Of a DNA stretch of 64,000 nt, positions 31,790 through 42,877 are shown one piece after another (position 1 is the stretch's first letter; each line of letters opens with the position of its first letter). Origin of the DNA: Cristatella mucedo (lineage: Eukaryota > Bryozoa > Phylactolaemata > Cristatellidae). The DNA lies in NCBI GenBank assembly GCA_009760855.2, contig WPIO01000055.1, positions 250,001 through 314,000 of the forward strand. Reading direction: 5' to 3'. The position numbers and the translations under genes were made by a program. The notes below the pieces were generated by a model, which saw only the letters and a program-made list of their open reading frames with translations, was not told the DNA's origin and ran no database searches.

Positions 31790-33310
31790 ATCAATATGCT
31801 TCCGGCGACGCGGAGCCAGCGCCGGGCGCCGCACTCGACTGAAGAATTCTGCGCCGCCCATGCGAGTCAGCCTGGACGCTTCGCTTGTAACTCCACTTCT
31901 GCGATTTTGCAAAATCCGCCTAAGGCGGTCGTGCCGACGCGGCACCAGTCGCAGGAGGCGCGCTGCTGCCGGTCGCGAAGTCGAGTCTCGACGCGGCGCG
32001 CGCGCGCGGGTGACTGGCCGCCATGCAGGGCACCAGTCGGGCGACTTTTCCGGTCGTGCAGTGCAGTCGGCGGTTCGACCGGATGCAGTTGTAGAGAAAT
32101 TGCGATTCGCTGCGCGTCCGTCGCACCCTCATTGCGGCCGCCAAGTTCGGCTGCTCGCGAGCCTCGGCGGCGGCGGCTGAATTTAAACTCTATACCTATA
32201 GATGATAGCGCATTAGCCCCGAGGGCTAATTTTGTTTTCTGCCCCCTAGTCGAGTCATCAGGCACCGAGATCAATAATCCGTCAATACCGAGCTTAGCCA
32301 AACTCTGTCCAATGCACGCATTCCTTCCTGCATTGTGCGCCCGCGAACGGCGTAAGGCGTCGTCGGCGGCGGCGGCTGCTGCGGCTGCGACTCAGGGTCG
32401 CGTAGCCTAGCCGATATCGACGGCGTCGGGTCGCGCTGCCGCGGCTGGACGGGCTGAGGCAGGGGCAGAGCCAGCCAGCCAGCGCTCGCTGGCGACATCG
32501 ACCGGCGGCGGCGGCGACAGCAGCAGGAGGCAGGCAGCAGCAGCAGCGGGGCGTCCATTCGGTGGCCGCTGCGGCGTCGGTGGCGGCGGAGGCTGCAGCT
32601 GCGTCTAACTGCAGGGCCCGCGGTAGGTAGGTAAGTAAGTGGGCCGCTGCAGCCGGCCGGCTGCAGCGGCCGCGATTGCCTCCGGCTCCGGTCCGGTATA
32701 TTCCTCCTCCGGCTGGTGTTGCACGGGCTGCCCGGGCGTGCGACGATTTGGTCCGAGGTCACGAGTGCCGAGCGCAGAGGCCGACCGCTCGGGGTCAGTG
32801 CGAGTGGTACAGCAGCAGCCGCGGCGGCGGCGGCGGCTCGGCGGGACGTCGCGCGCGCGGGCAGCAGCCGGAGCAGGAGTTGCCCCCTCCACGAATCTTG
32901 CCTGCCTGCCTGCCTGCCTGCCTTCCTCCGCCGGCAACCGAGCTCGCTTAGGCCGGACTAGACGAGGGCTGACGATCAGCAGGAACCCAGGTTGTAGTCG
33001 GCTGTAGAGCTGCGGTAGGTGCCGGCCGAGGCTTTGGGCAGCCGGTAGCCGTGCCGCATCCGCTCAGCGCCAGACAGTTTCGGTTTGGAGCAGACAGCTT
33101 CGCTGCTGCTGCTGCCAATCGCTGCTGCTCCTACTGTCGTTCTGCCAGCCAGCGGCTGCGTGCTCGGCCTCCTCCCCCCCCCGTGCAGCTCTCATCCCCG
33201 TGCAGCCTTCAGCAGTTGCTGCCTGCTGCCTCCGCTGCTGCCCTTCGTGCTGCGGCTACTGCTGCAAGCAGCCACTGCTGAGCTGCGGCTATGCCGATCC
33301 CTTAGTGGCC
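31790..33310. promoter_or_regulatory. Large CpG-rich block, candidate promoter
   Basis: About 1.5 kb is extremely GC- and CpG-rich with CGG/CTG runs, and all frames on both strands are partly open. No translated motif is recognised. Near 32,620-32,642 there is a run of donor-like GTAGGTAGGTAAGTAAGT. It may be the promoter and 5' untranslated exon of an unidentified transcript. I cannot show that it drives synapsin, which begins 9.4 kb downstream. Confidence 0.35.
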
Positions 33311-33370
33311 CGACAACGGGACCGCGAGCGAGGTATCGGCGTGAGGTGCGAAGTGCGAACTGGAAACCTG

Positions 33371-33482
<112 letters not shown>

Positions 33483-34479
33483 TGTAGAACAGCACTCTAC
33501 TGGATAGCCCTCGGCCACATCTTGTCCGTCGAAACGATTGACCTTGTAAGAATCTTCCTGTGATAACAGAGATCAGAGAGCTTCGAATTCTGATTATGTC
33601 ACGTCCGTTTCTTTTCCTCCTCAGACTCTGAGACATCCCATCGATGCTTCGCGAGTTCGTACTTGTGCACTCGTGTGTGTTTATCTGCACCCATCTATCT
33701 GTGCCTATCTGTGCGTGTCTGCGTGTGTGTCTGCACAAAGTATCTACGGCTAGTGGTGCAGACCTTTGGAACCCAGCTGTTGGTAGTGCAAGATGCACAT
33801 TTTTTGCTAGAGCTCATAGCTTCTGCTTGTGCTGCTTGAAAAAGGGGTCGAACTTATCGGTTGATCATTGGCTATCGAATTGAGTGCAAGTATTTGTCAG
33901 CGTTGGGTGGGATGTCTTCGATGCGCCGACTCACGTGACCTGCCTTTTTCCTGCTTCGAGGCTGTACATTCCTCCTGCAACGAATTATGCTAGCAATCAT
34001 CGAGAACCCGCGTGACGGTGACCCTGCATTTCTTCTAGCAGTCCTAGTACGCACAGCGAGTACACCTAGTACACACAGCGAGGCGTCTTTCGCGAGCTGT
34101 CGCGTGGCCGAGTCAGCTCAGCGTCGTCGGTCGCGCTACGGCCGACATTGGCAAAAACTGCCAACATTACTGGAACGTAGCCTACGTAGGATCTGCTCGC
34201 ACAGTCGTGAGAGATGCACAAGCTGGCTCTGCTTGTTCCCTATTTGTCTGCCCTTGTCTGCCCTTTCAAGCACCAGGTTCAACACTCTCCAGCACCCAGC
34301 TATCAGCACCCAGCACCTGGCCGGTTGTTCACGTGAAGAGCTTCTAGGCCAGCTGTTACCGAGCCCCGGCGGTCTCTCGAGCATGAATATCTAGTTTTTG
34401 GTCAATAGTATTAATCTACTGTTTGGATATTCTTGTAGCTCTCCAAGAAAGCAAAATCACACTTTACGTACGCTGCTTA
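33483..34479. other. No recognised gene
   Basis: Open frames at 33,644-33,883 and 33,987-34,394 (plus) lack family motifs. The remainder shows nothing I can name. Confidence 0.4.
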
Positions 34480-34925
34480 AGAAGTGTTTCAATTGATCAG
34501 TGATAACATGCACAGTCTTAACACTCATAAGCTCGAAAATGACAATTCACGTGAACCCAGAAAATGCTGCATGGAACATGTTGGTTTTTGGCTTCTTTTT
34601 TAACTTTTTCAAATCAAGAGGTGTTGAGACGTCAGTTGGGAGTTGGTTCCAGGCTTTGTGAGCAGACGAACTAGAGACGAGGTCTTCACGGGATTAGGGG
34701 TCGGTTATAGAAACGACGTAGCGACTTGAGTGAGATTAATAGGATGCCTAGCATGATTGGGCATAGTTTAGATAGTTAGGACCGGTGCCTGGGAATCAAG
34801 GGACTTGAATGTAAGTGACAAAAAATTGAAGTCGACACACTGCTTGACAAGGAGCCAATGCAGGTCCGTGAGAAGTGGTGCACCTTGACAGTTGCAACGT
34901 TCATGGCAGACATGCGTAGCAGCAG
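34480..34925 (-). mobile_element. Diverged LINE-A 3' part
   Basis: Segments such as TAACATGCACAGTC and TTGAGACGTCAGTTGGGAGT follow the LINE-A antisense layout. It runs to GCAGGTCCGTGAGAAGTGG and lacks the intact tail. Confidence 0.7.
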
Positions 34926-35336
34926 GGCCACTCACCAACTAAGCTTGCTGCTTACACACACGTTGGGTGCATTGTGCCCACGATGAGTCGGTCTACTCGC
35001 CAGGAGCTGCCACCGGGCACAATCTGGCTGCACACTGACAGTCGGCTTGCCCCAAGAGCACCTGCTCGTGTGGGAGCAGGAAGGCACGGTGTGCTTTAAT
35101 GGCTGCTGCAGGCTTTCAGTCACTATTACAGTTGAACCCGGCAATCAATCAATCAGAAGACCCTAGAAACCAATCAAAAGTGCATCTGCATATAGGTTGA
35201 TAAGTGAGCACAAAACGAAGTGAGTTCACTGTCTGGACCCCACAAAGTGGCTGTTCTCATCTATCTTCTAATATCATCTATAATATCATCTATCTGCTCG
35301 ACTAACTTGGTCTGCATAATTTGTCCATACTGGCGA

Positions 35337-35510
35337 ACCAGGTTCTGAGCTGCTGCCCCTTGCACCTGGTACACATGGGCACCACGAGCATCTTTGGGCG
35401 TGCCAGCACCTGAGGCTCGGAGCTGCTGCCCCTTGAGCCTTGATAGGTGTACCGCGAGCACCGTCTCGTGTGCCAGCACCTGAGGCTCCGAGCTGCCGCC
35501 CCTCCCTCGG
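35337..35510. repeat. Tandem repeat, about 64-bp unit, three copies
   Basis: CTGAGCTGCTGCCCCTTG, GGAGCTGCTGCCCCTTGAGC and CCGAGCTGCCGCCCCTCCC recur with a shared GTGCCAGCACCTGAGGCTC phrase. Confidence 0.75.
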
Positions 35511-35589
35511 TGCATCGATGTAGACAGACTTGCAGAGAAAGTAACTGAATCTTAGCCCAGTAGTGAGATGATCCCACTCGTAATGCTCT

Positions 35590-35715
35590 CCCAAGCTCAA
35601 TGACCCCGGTAGTGAATTATAGTCCTGCAGTAGGCAGTCCTTCATAGCCAGCTGGAAGCTGTTGAAAGCCGCTAAGGCTCGTGTGCTGCTGAGTAAGTGA
35701 GGTTGTTGAATCAGC
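35590..35715 (+). mobile_element. Diverged SINE-B copy
   Basis: AGTCCTGCAGTAGGCAGTCC and the ending GTTGTTGAATCAGCTG match the SINE-B body and tail. Confidence 0.5.
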
Positions 35716-36796
35716 TGTATCTTTATCGATTTAATCGAAGCCCTTGGGCTGAATGTGGAGACAACCCAGGGCGTCACTCGCTCGTCTGCATTTCCCTCGT
35801 GCAGATCTGCTCCGAAGATCGCGTCTCTTCAATGATTCTGACCTTGACCTTTTATCGAGTTGCCTACCGGGCGCTACGAAGGCTAGCTGTTGTCGATGTC
35901 GTGCCACACTTCCCGGTGTGACAGTCATAGGCTGGGCTAGATGACTGTTTGACTCACTGCCCTACCCCTCCCCGCCCGGGCTCGACTCTACAAATGTGCT
36001 CATTCATAATGCATGTGCAGCTGCAGCAGCAGATGGGCCTCTAGCTGGTGCCTCAGCAACGCTAGCAGCGACGCCCGGCAGTGGCAGGACTCGAAAGCTC
36101 GCATGAGTCTCTCCTGCTCGAACGGGGCCTCACAGAATCGAGGACTCGCTGTCGCCAAACCTGTCATACGCCAAGTGTCGAGGCCTGCCAGCGTTAGCTA
36201 TGCCATGCAGGCGAGCCACCAGAGTAGTCGAGCTGGGCACTTGTCTAGCACTAGCTCGGCGATACAAGCTTCGCCGGCAAGGTTCGCATTCATTCCAGTT
36301 GCCAAGGCGAGTCAAGCCGCTCACGTGGTTGGTGGCCTTCACCTGCGATCGATGTTGCACTGCTCCGTTGAACCGGAGTCTGCAACCGCCGAACTGAACT
36401 CCCCCTATCAATCCCTGCCGTCATCAACCAGCTACTGAGAAACATTAGCTGCTGCCTGCCGGCGTTTCCCGTTTCTATCTAACTCAATATGGCATGCTGG
36501 CACGACAGATCTGAGAAACGCCGTTCAGACGGCTGCCTTTGAATCGATTGCCGGCTTCCTTGAGCCAGCCCGTCTCTGAGCCGCGGCCATAATAAGAGGA
36601 CAGTGCAGAGCCGGCCGAAAGAGGTCGATGTCCCCGGGCAAGCTGTAACCAAAGCAGATTGAGAGCCGTTTAATTGAAGGCATGTGGACCACTTCAGATA
36701 GTTTCGGTCGGCCATTGCATCTTGCCGTTGCGGTCTTCATTACAAAAAAAATTACCTGATTTAAGAGCCTCATTTTCTTATTTCGGCAGACGAGCC

Positions 36797-36903
36797 CCAA
36801 CGGCTATCACCGAAGTTGGCAATAACGGATTGCCCGCTGCAGGATTCAAACCCACGACCTCGGTCGTGAAGAACGAGCACGTACCTCCTGGGCTATCACG
36901 ACC
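36797..36903 (-). mobile_element. SINE-B head
   Basis: The minus strand carries a tRNA-like B box, GTCGTGGGTTTGAATCCTGC, and an upstream A-box-like region. The 3' tail is missing or diverged. Confidence 0.6.
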
Positions 36904-37439
36904 CTTACTTGCCGAACATGCTCTGCTTGCCGGCCCTTGTTTCCCCTTCTCGTTTATACAACAGTGCACATTATTTCAGCTGCGATCGCAGTGGGCACGA
37001 CGCTGCTGCCAACGGCAGCACTGCCCCGGGAATCAGAAGCCGTATTTCAATGCAAAGACTTAATCCAAATGTCAATCACCCTGCCGGGTAGAGCGAACGT
37101 ATAAGCAAGGCAAGCCTCAGTTAACCGATGGCAAGCTACGGGAGTACGCTCCCTGACTGACTGCCTCACTTCGCGATTGGAAACGACATCTCGGTCCGCC
37201 CCTAGCCTCAGCTACGTAAATGAATCCAGGCGCCGGAAGTCGGCCGGCGGCTGCTGTCTATCTCGATAACCTCTGCCCCTTCTCGAAGGGCTGCCCGACT
37301 ACAGACCTGGCCTAGAAGGACCTGCTGGAGGGGCCCTGCGATAGTTAATAATAGCAAGTTCGCAATTATGCGATGTCCTAAGAGTCTCGCTTCTAGGCTC
37401 TGTACATATGCAGCAAGGAAAGTAAGCGTGTTCATTGGT

Positions 37440-37850
37440 AAATGAAACATGCAGTGTCAGCATGCATAACCACACAAAGGTCAAGTCACGTTGATTCGTC
37501 GAATTCTGCGAGAAACTGGTGGGACTTTGCAATCTTTTTAATGGCAAGTCGTGCGACGTGACGTCAGTCGGGAGTGAGTTTCAAGCTTGATAGCATACGA
37601 CCCAAAGACGCACTCTTCACAGGAAATTAGATTAGTTAGAGGTACAGCTAAATGATTTGAGTCAGATGGCGCTGGTAGTACGACGAGTGGCCCGATTTTG
37701 ACGCAGTTCTGATTGGAGGCAGGGCCCGAACAAGACAGTGAAGGGAGGACTCAGGAGGGATTGACAAAACCTCAAGGTCGAAACGATTCTTGATTACGAC
37801 CCAGTGCAGGCCGGTGAGAAGAGGTAAAACGTGGCAAGGACGACTTTTAC
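37440..37850 (-). mobile_element. Diverged LINE-A 3' part
   Basis: GCAGTGTCAGCATGCATAAC, GTGACGTCAGTCGGGAGTGA and AGTGCAGGCCGGTGAGAAG follow the antisense layout of other copies. Confidence 0.7.
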
Positions 37851-38302
37851 GGGAGACAACCCTAGCGGCGGAGTCTTACAGCAGCTGTAGGCGCCTTTCG
37901 GACACTCTTCGGCAAGTGGTAACAGCGAATTCGTACACGTTCGTGGCTCCAGGTTCTCGCCCTCGTGCTGGTCGCCGTTGCACTGACGAACGTGCGAGTG
38001 CCTGCGACTACGCTGACGCGCGAGATTTCCACGTCTTTCGCGAGATTTCAATGTCTTTCGTCCTCTGAATAAACGACCTCCCGATCAGCCTCGTTAGCGT
38101 TTACACGTCCGCTTCCTGTCCGCGGTGGCCAGCGAAACCCCCCGAAGATGGCTCTCCACGCTCACCACAGATGCCCGCCTTCCCGCGGCTGCAAGAAAAA
38201 TCAATACCGCCACGCCAGCCTACTGAAACTCACTTAGGCTTAAGCGGTTTAATGTGTTTAAAGTCGGATATTTTCCCTTGTTAATGTACGCTTCACTCAC
38301 GC

Positions 38303-38484
38303 ATGATCCGGAAGAAAAAGGAGATGGACGTAATGGCAGCGTCCATCGATAAGCCGGATTCGAGGCGGCTGCCTCGGAGTGAAGTCGGTCAGCTCGCTGT
38401 CTGTCGCGCCGTCGCGCGGCGGCGCCGTGCACGTGACGGCGAAGCGGAGCACGCCACTGGATATCGAAACGCTACCTGGCGCTG
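38303..38484 (+). other. Open frame ending at a strong donor (possible first exon)
   Basis: An ATG-initiated frame (MIRKKKEMDVMAASIDKPDS...) in a CpG-rich block runs to GCGCTG before GTAAGA. It is basic and matches nothing I know. The CpG block (about 38,300-38,780) may be a promoter. Confidence 0.2.
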
Positions 38485-38837
38485 GTAAGACGTCAAGTGT
38501 CCTCAGCGACTTCCGGCCGACGCGCGGGATTTAATCTCAAGCTCGCATTACGGGCAGACACGTTGTGGCCCCGCGCCACGCTACTCGCGCTGCCGCGCCT
38601 TCTGATGCGCCCGGTCACGTGCTTACGACTTCCGTCCGAGCTGTAGCGGTGTTCGACGAAACGGTTTCGACTCGGCTGCCGACCAAAACCTGGGCACTGC
38701 TCTCTCGCTATCAGATAGCTAGAGGTCATTCAGGAAGACGCTCGGACGCGAGACGCCGTCTGTGCACGCCCACACGCTAGCGTGCAGCTAGCGCTGCAGA
38801 GCGTCGGGCGTGGCACCTGTATTTCGTCAGGCTACGG

Positions 38838-38975
38838 CCGCTATGGATAAGCCTGAATAAGTCTTGGATAAGATCTGGATATGTGTGAATAAGTTGGGAT
38901 AAGATCTGGACAAGTGTGGATAAGTCTGGATAAGATCTGGATAAGAGTGAATAAGTCTGGATAAGATCTGGAAAC
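38838..38975. repeat. Tandem GGATAAG-based repeat
   Basis: GGATAAG(A/T)CTGGATAAG phrases recur about ten times in 10-12 bp steps. Confidence 0.88.
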
Positions 38976-39015
38976 GTTTGCTTGAGCCTCAGGACTTGAT
39001 AATTATGAAAATATA

Positions 39016-39164
39016 AAAAAATATATAATTCATTTATATAGCGCCCCAAGAGAACTTAATCTCTATTCAGGCGCTTCACATATGCCTCGGGGCTCGAGCC
39101 CACGACCTCAGTCAGACCTTGGTCGGGGCGAGCACCTTAACCGCTAGACCAAACCAGCTCGGCA
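39016..39164 (-). mobile_element. SINE-A copy, well preserved
   Basis: From the left: AATTCATTTATATAGCGCCC, CAAGAGAACTTAATCTCTAT, ACATATGCC, the inverted B box GGGGCTCGAGCCCACGACCT and the inverted A box CCTTAACCGCTAGACC. Its clarity makes it the best reference copy. Confidence 0.92.
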
Positions 39165-39689
39165 TTATGCAGCAGAGAGGCATTCTGTGAGGCAGTCAAA
39201 AATGGCCTCATCGTGTGCATAAACATTTCCTCGCATCAACCTGGAAAACGGATACAATAAATGCTCGGTAACGGCACTTGCATTATGATTCCTATAGGGA
39301 GAGAGAGGGGAGAGAGAGCTGCCGCTAACACTTACGTGCGAGATGCTGGTGGACAGTCTGTATTCTTCCCCAGGATGGACACTTAAGTAATCGCTTTGAT
39401 TTTAAAGCGGTGCCCTACGGCCGAAACTAAGAGTGTAATTGCCGAAGGTGGGGTGCTACAGCCGCCACGATGTTTGGCAGAAGGGGCTAGGCCGCAATCC
39501 GGTAAAACTCGCTGTCGCGCTAGCTCACCCCTACGCCGACTGCGATGCCCTTGATCTTCGTCCCTATGAAAACACGGTAGCCCGTGCTGCGTGCCCCTCC
39601 CTGCTTGGCTTCCAGAGAGGAGCTAGTGGTCTTTAAGAGCGGCTGCCGAGGCTTTCCAGGCAGTGCAACTTCGCACAGCCCGGTACCAA

Positions 39690-39703
39690 GGCGTCTCTCT
39701 GTC

Positions 39704-39749
<46 letters not shown>
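39690..39749. repeat. (CT)n microsatellite, left of LINE-A
   Basis: CTCTGT and CT units run directly into the LINE-A 5' truncation point at about 39,752. Confidence 0.95.
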
Positions 39750-39751
<2 letters not shown>

Positions 39752-40492
39752 GCTTGTTTAGATAAGGATACCACATCTAAGTTGGTCCATGCATTCGTGA
39801 CATCTCGTCTCGACTTCTGCAACTCACTGCTTACTGGCCTACCAGCATGTGCGATCAGGCGATTGCAGCTGGTGCAAAACTCGGCAGCTTGTCTGTCTTG
39901 AGCGTCGCAGTTGCCACATTACTCCACTTCTCGCCCACCTGCACTGGCTACCAGTCAAGCAACGGATTGACTTCAAGGTTTTGTCGCTCACTTTTAGGTC
40001 CCTTCATTCTATGGCTCCAGCCTATCTCCCCGACATACTCCCCCATCAGGCCAAGCATCGTACCACCCGCTTTTCGGAATCCAACAGTCTACATATACCC
40101 CGTACAAACCTCAAATCCTTTGGAGACCGTGCATTTAGTTCGTATCCTCCGAAAGCCTGGAACTCCCTCCCGACCTGCATCAGAACATCCCCTGACCTGA
40201 CCACATTTAAAAGGAACTTAAAAACATACCTATTTAGGACAGCATATAGTGGGTCCCTGTGATTCGTCTTTGATGTGCTTATGGGTGCTGACACTGTGCA
40301 TGCTGCCACTAACCACATTTGCATGCTGACCCTGTGCATGTCACCCCTAACCATGTTATTCATTTTGGTTGTTTTTCAAGCATGATTTTACTTACCATTT
40401 AATTGCATTTCCCATTGCAGCAAATTTAAAGCGCCTAGAAAGAGATTAAGTTCTCTGAGGGCGCTTTATCAAGTACATTATTGTTATTATTG
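39752..40492 (+). mobile_element. LINE-A copy, 3' 740 bp, flanked by CT tracts
   Basis: The copy encodes [20 protein letters not shown], with the frame broken near 39,890. It continues through [20 protein letters not shown] to FKRNLKTYLFRTA, then the 3' untranslated region, the hairpin tail AAAGCGCCTAGAAAGAGATT and ATTATTGTTATTATTG. CT microsatellite lies at both edges. It resembles the copy at 48,553 closely. Confidence 0.93.
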
Positions 40493-40627
<135 letters not shown>

Positions 40628-40749
40628 AGAGCAGCTGCCATTTTCTTTTAGATGGGAAAATTAAAGGAGCGCTAGAGCGGCGGAAGTTCAGGGTTGATTT
40701 TCTGAGGGGTTGGGCCATCAGCTGATCTCATTTTTAGATACGCCACAGA

Positions 40750-40893
40750 GCTAGCTATATAGGTTTCACGACCTCGGTCCCAAAGTCGTGGGTTCGAATC
40801 CTGCAGTGGGCAATCTATTACCTCTGCAAGCGATAGTGGTAGCCGTCATGGCTCTTCTGTTGCAATACCGAAGAGGTTGTTAAATCAGCTAGT
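40750..40893 (+). mobile_element. SINE-B copy
   Basis: B box AAGTCGTGGGTTCGAATCCT is a near-perfect RNA polymerase III promoter element. The body GTGGTAGCCGTCATGGCTCT and end GTTAAATCAGCTAG follow. Confidence 0.85.
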
Positions 40894-40934
40894 TATTTCT
40901 TTTCGTACTTTTTAGGTAAAAAGAGCTAGCTAGC

Positions 40935-41005
40935 ATCTTTAATGTGCCTAGAAAGAGGTACAGTTCTCTGAGGGCGCTATTCAAATATATTGTTTGTATT
41001 GTAGT
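40935..41005 (+). mobile_element. LINE-A tail fragment
   Basis: AATGTGCCTAGAAAGAGGTA, then TTCTCTGAGGGCGCTATTC. Confidence 0.8.
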
Positions 41006-41499
41006 TTGATCTGCGCAGCAGAGAGCCAGTCGATGCCCAACACCAACAGTATATTCCAACGCGCGGAGCCCCAGGGCGCACGGCTCCTTTTGGCCCCTTC
41101 TCTCAGTTGACTCCTGGTTGGAGGACAAAGCCGCCGGCCTGTGGATAAACCACAGCCGTCAGACCACAGCTGGGCACCGGCCTGTCCCTAGACCACAGCC
41201 ACCAGCTGTTTGACCCTGGGGTGGTTTAGGGTACTATCGGTCTGCCTGCACTGGCACTGTGCCGGCGAGCCCAGCGATACGAACCATGCAGAGAATCACA
41301 AACCACAATTATTACTATTATCATTATTACCAGCCATATGGATAGGCCTTCTGGGGCAGCACGATGGCGCGCTTTCGGCGAGCAGTTTGATGCTCTAGAA
41401 ATGGAAGAACGAAAGTCATTGTAGACGGTAGGGTCAAAGAGGCGTCCCAGTGGCGCTCGTTCTGCTCGAAGCGTAAGGTTCTCCAAAATTAGAGAGCGC

Positions 41500-42756
41500 C
41501 AACTCTCACTAGAGACGCTAAAGAACCTTTCCGGGCGGCGAGTAGCGGCGGCGGCGGCGGCGGCGGCGGCGGAGGCGGCGTGCCTTCAGCGGTCTGCTTC
41601 CTGGTGCTTTTCGAAGATGGCGCTGCTCGGTGTTAGTCTAGACCAAGATCGCTCGTTCCCTACTAAACGGACACCCGGCTAGGATGCCAGTGCGGCCAAG
41701 CCTTCTGGGCGCGCACATTCAAGGCTGATGCCAAACGGCGCAATCGTATCGGAATGCCGGCGATCGCGCTTTTAGATGCGCGCCATTCAGTAGTTATTGC
41801 TCGGCTTTTATACAATATCCTGCCTGGCAGCGCGCCGAACCTGCAGCTGCCCTCTAGCGGCTGTCTGAATGCGAGCGTAAACCTCTCTACAAATCGACTA
41901 AAGAGGCTTCTGAGCTGCGGCGAGCTTTTTCGGCGTAAAGCTTCAAGCACTCCGAAAGCGAAGAACAGCGCGTCGTGAGCGAGACAAAAAATGAGCTTAT
42001 TTCGGGAAAGGTGCCTTCGGTGCGCAGCATGCGAGCGTATCTTCACAGCGAGCCAAATAAAGTTTGTTTTCGTGACTCTTAAAAATGCCTGCTGGAAGCC
42101 TACGCATACGTACAGACTCTCCGAATGGAGCACCGTTCTCTTCCTAGGCAGGCCTCTAAATAGCGTTACTGGCCGAGCTTCGTCAAAGGTTCGGACTCTC
42201 CGTGACGACGAGGTATAATTGCTTTCAAAGAGAGCCAAGCTGGTTTGACCCAGCGGTTAAGGTGTTCGCTCGACCAAAATCTTGCTGAGGTGGTGGGCTC
42301 GAGCCCCGTGGCATATGTAAAGCGCCTGAATATAGATTAAGCTCTCTTGTGGCGCTTTATAAATGAATTACATTTATATCTCTAGGCGACGTCCCTTTGG
42401 CGCGCGCGCAGAATCGGAGTCCGCCCCAGGAAGAGGGTAGGGATATCTCGCTAAGAATGCACTGTGTCTGCAAAGTGAAGGGTTTGAAGACCTTCAGCAA
42501 GCTGCATCCGTTTGACGGGCGGACTCTAGGTTAGGTGCCCGAGCGGACGGAGGATCCTATGCGATTGCTAAAAGGCACCGCAAACAGGAAGCACGCTCTC
42601 ATTTCTCTTACGAGTTTTTTTTAACCATCCACGTTGCCTCTTCGCACGACGGTGAGCGGTCTAGTTGTATGCCAATGCCAAGGCCGGCGTTGTTTTTCTG
42701 CTAGGGGCGACGTGTGACCTTCGACGGGGCGCAGCTGCTGAAGAAAACTGGATGCA
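41500..42756 (+). promoter_or_regulatory. Synapsin upstream region, GC-rich
   Basis: A GC-rich stretch with a (GGC)n run (41,547-41,579) precedes the synapsin start codon and is the natural place for its promoter and 5' untranslated region. I see no TATA box I would trust. A SINE-A copy interrupts it at 42,231-42,381. A 191-codon open frame on the minus strand (42,238-41,663) overlaps plus-strand open frames and has no recognisable motif. Confidence 0.4.
42231..42381 (+). mobile_element. SINE-A copy upstream of synapsin
   Basis: A box AGCTGGTTTGACCCAGCGGT, B box GGTGGTGGGCTCGAGCCCC, tail AAAGCGCCTGAATATAGATT...CTCTTGTGGCGCTTTAT. It ends about 375 bp before the synapsin start codon, in the same orientation. 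Confidence 0.92.
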
Positions 42757-42877
42757 ATGAATTATTTAAGACGTAGATTTAGTTCAAGTGACATTCAGAA
42801 GGACCTCGAGGATGAGGAAATCGGCACCACACAGTCGGCAACGGCGGCGTTTTTTGGCGTCGGCGGCAACAAAAAAG
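42757..42877 (+). CDS. SYN: Synapsin exon 1 (domain A)
   Basis: Starts [20 protein letters not shown]. Serine 9 in the RRxS context is the conserved phosphorylation site 1. The donor is AAAAAAG then GTGCGT and leaves phase 1. A two-codon upstream frame, ATGCAATGA, overlaps the start codon. Confidence 0.95.

Noticed and set aside
41663-42238. 191-codon open frame on the minus strand upstream of synapsin
   Set aside because: No recognisable motif, overlapping open frames on the plus strand, GC-rich composition that suppresses stops, and part of it overlaps a SINE-A copy.
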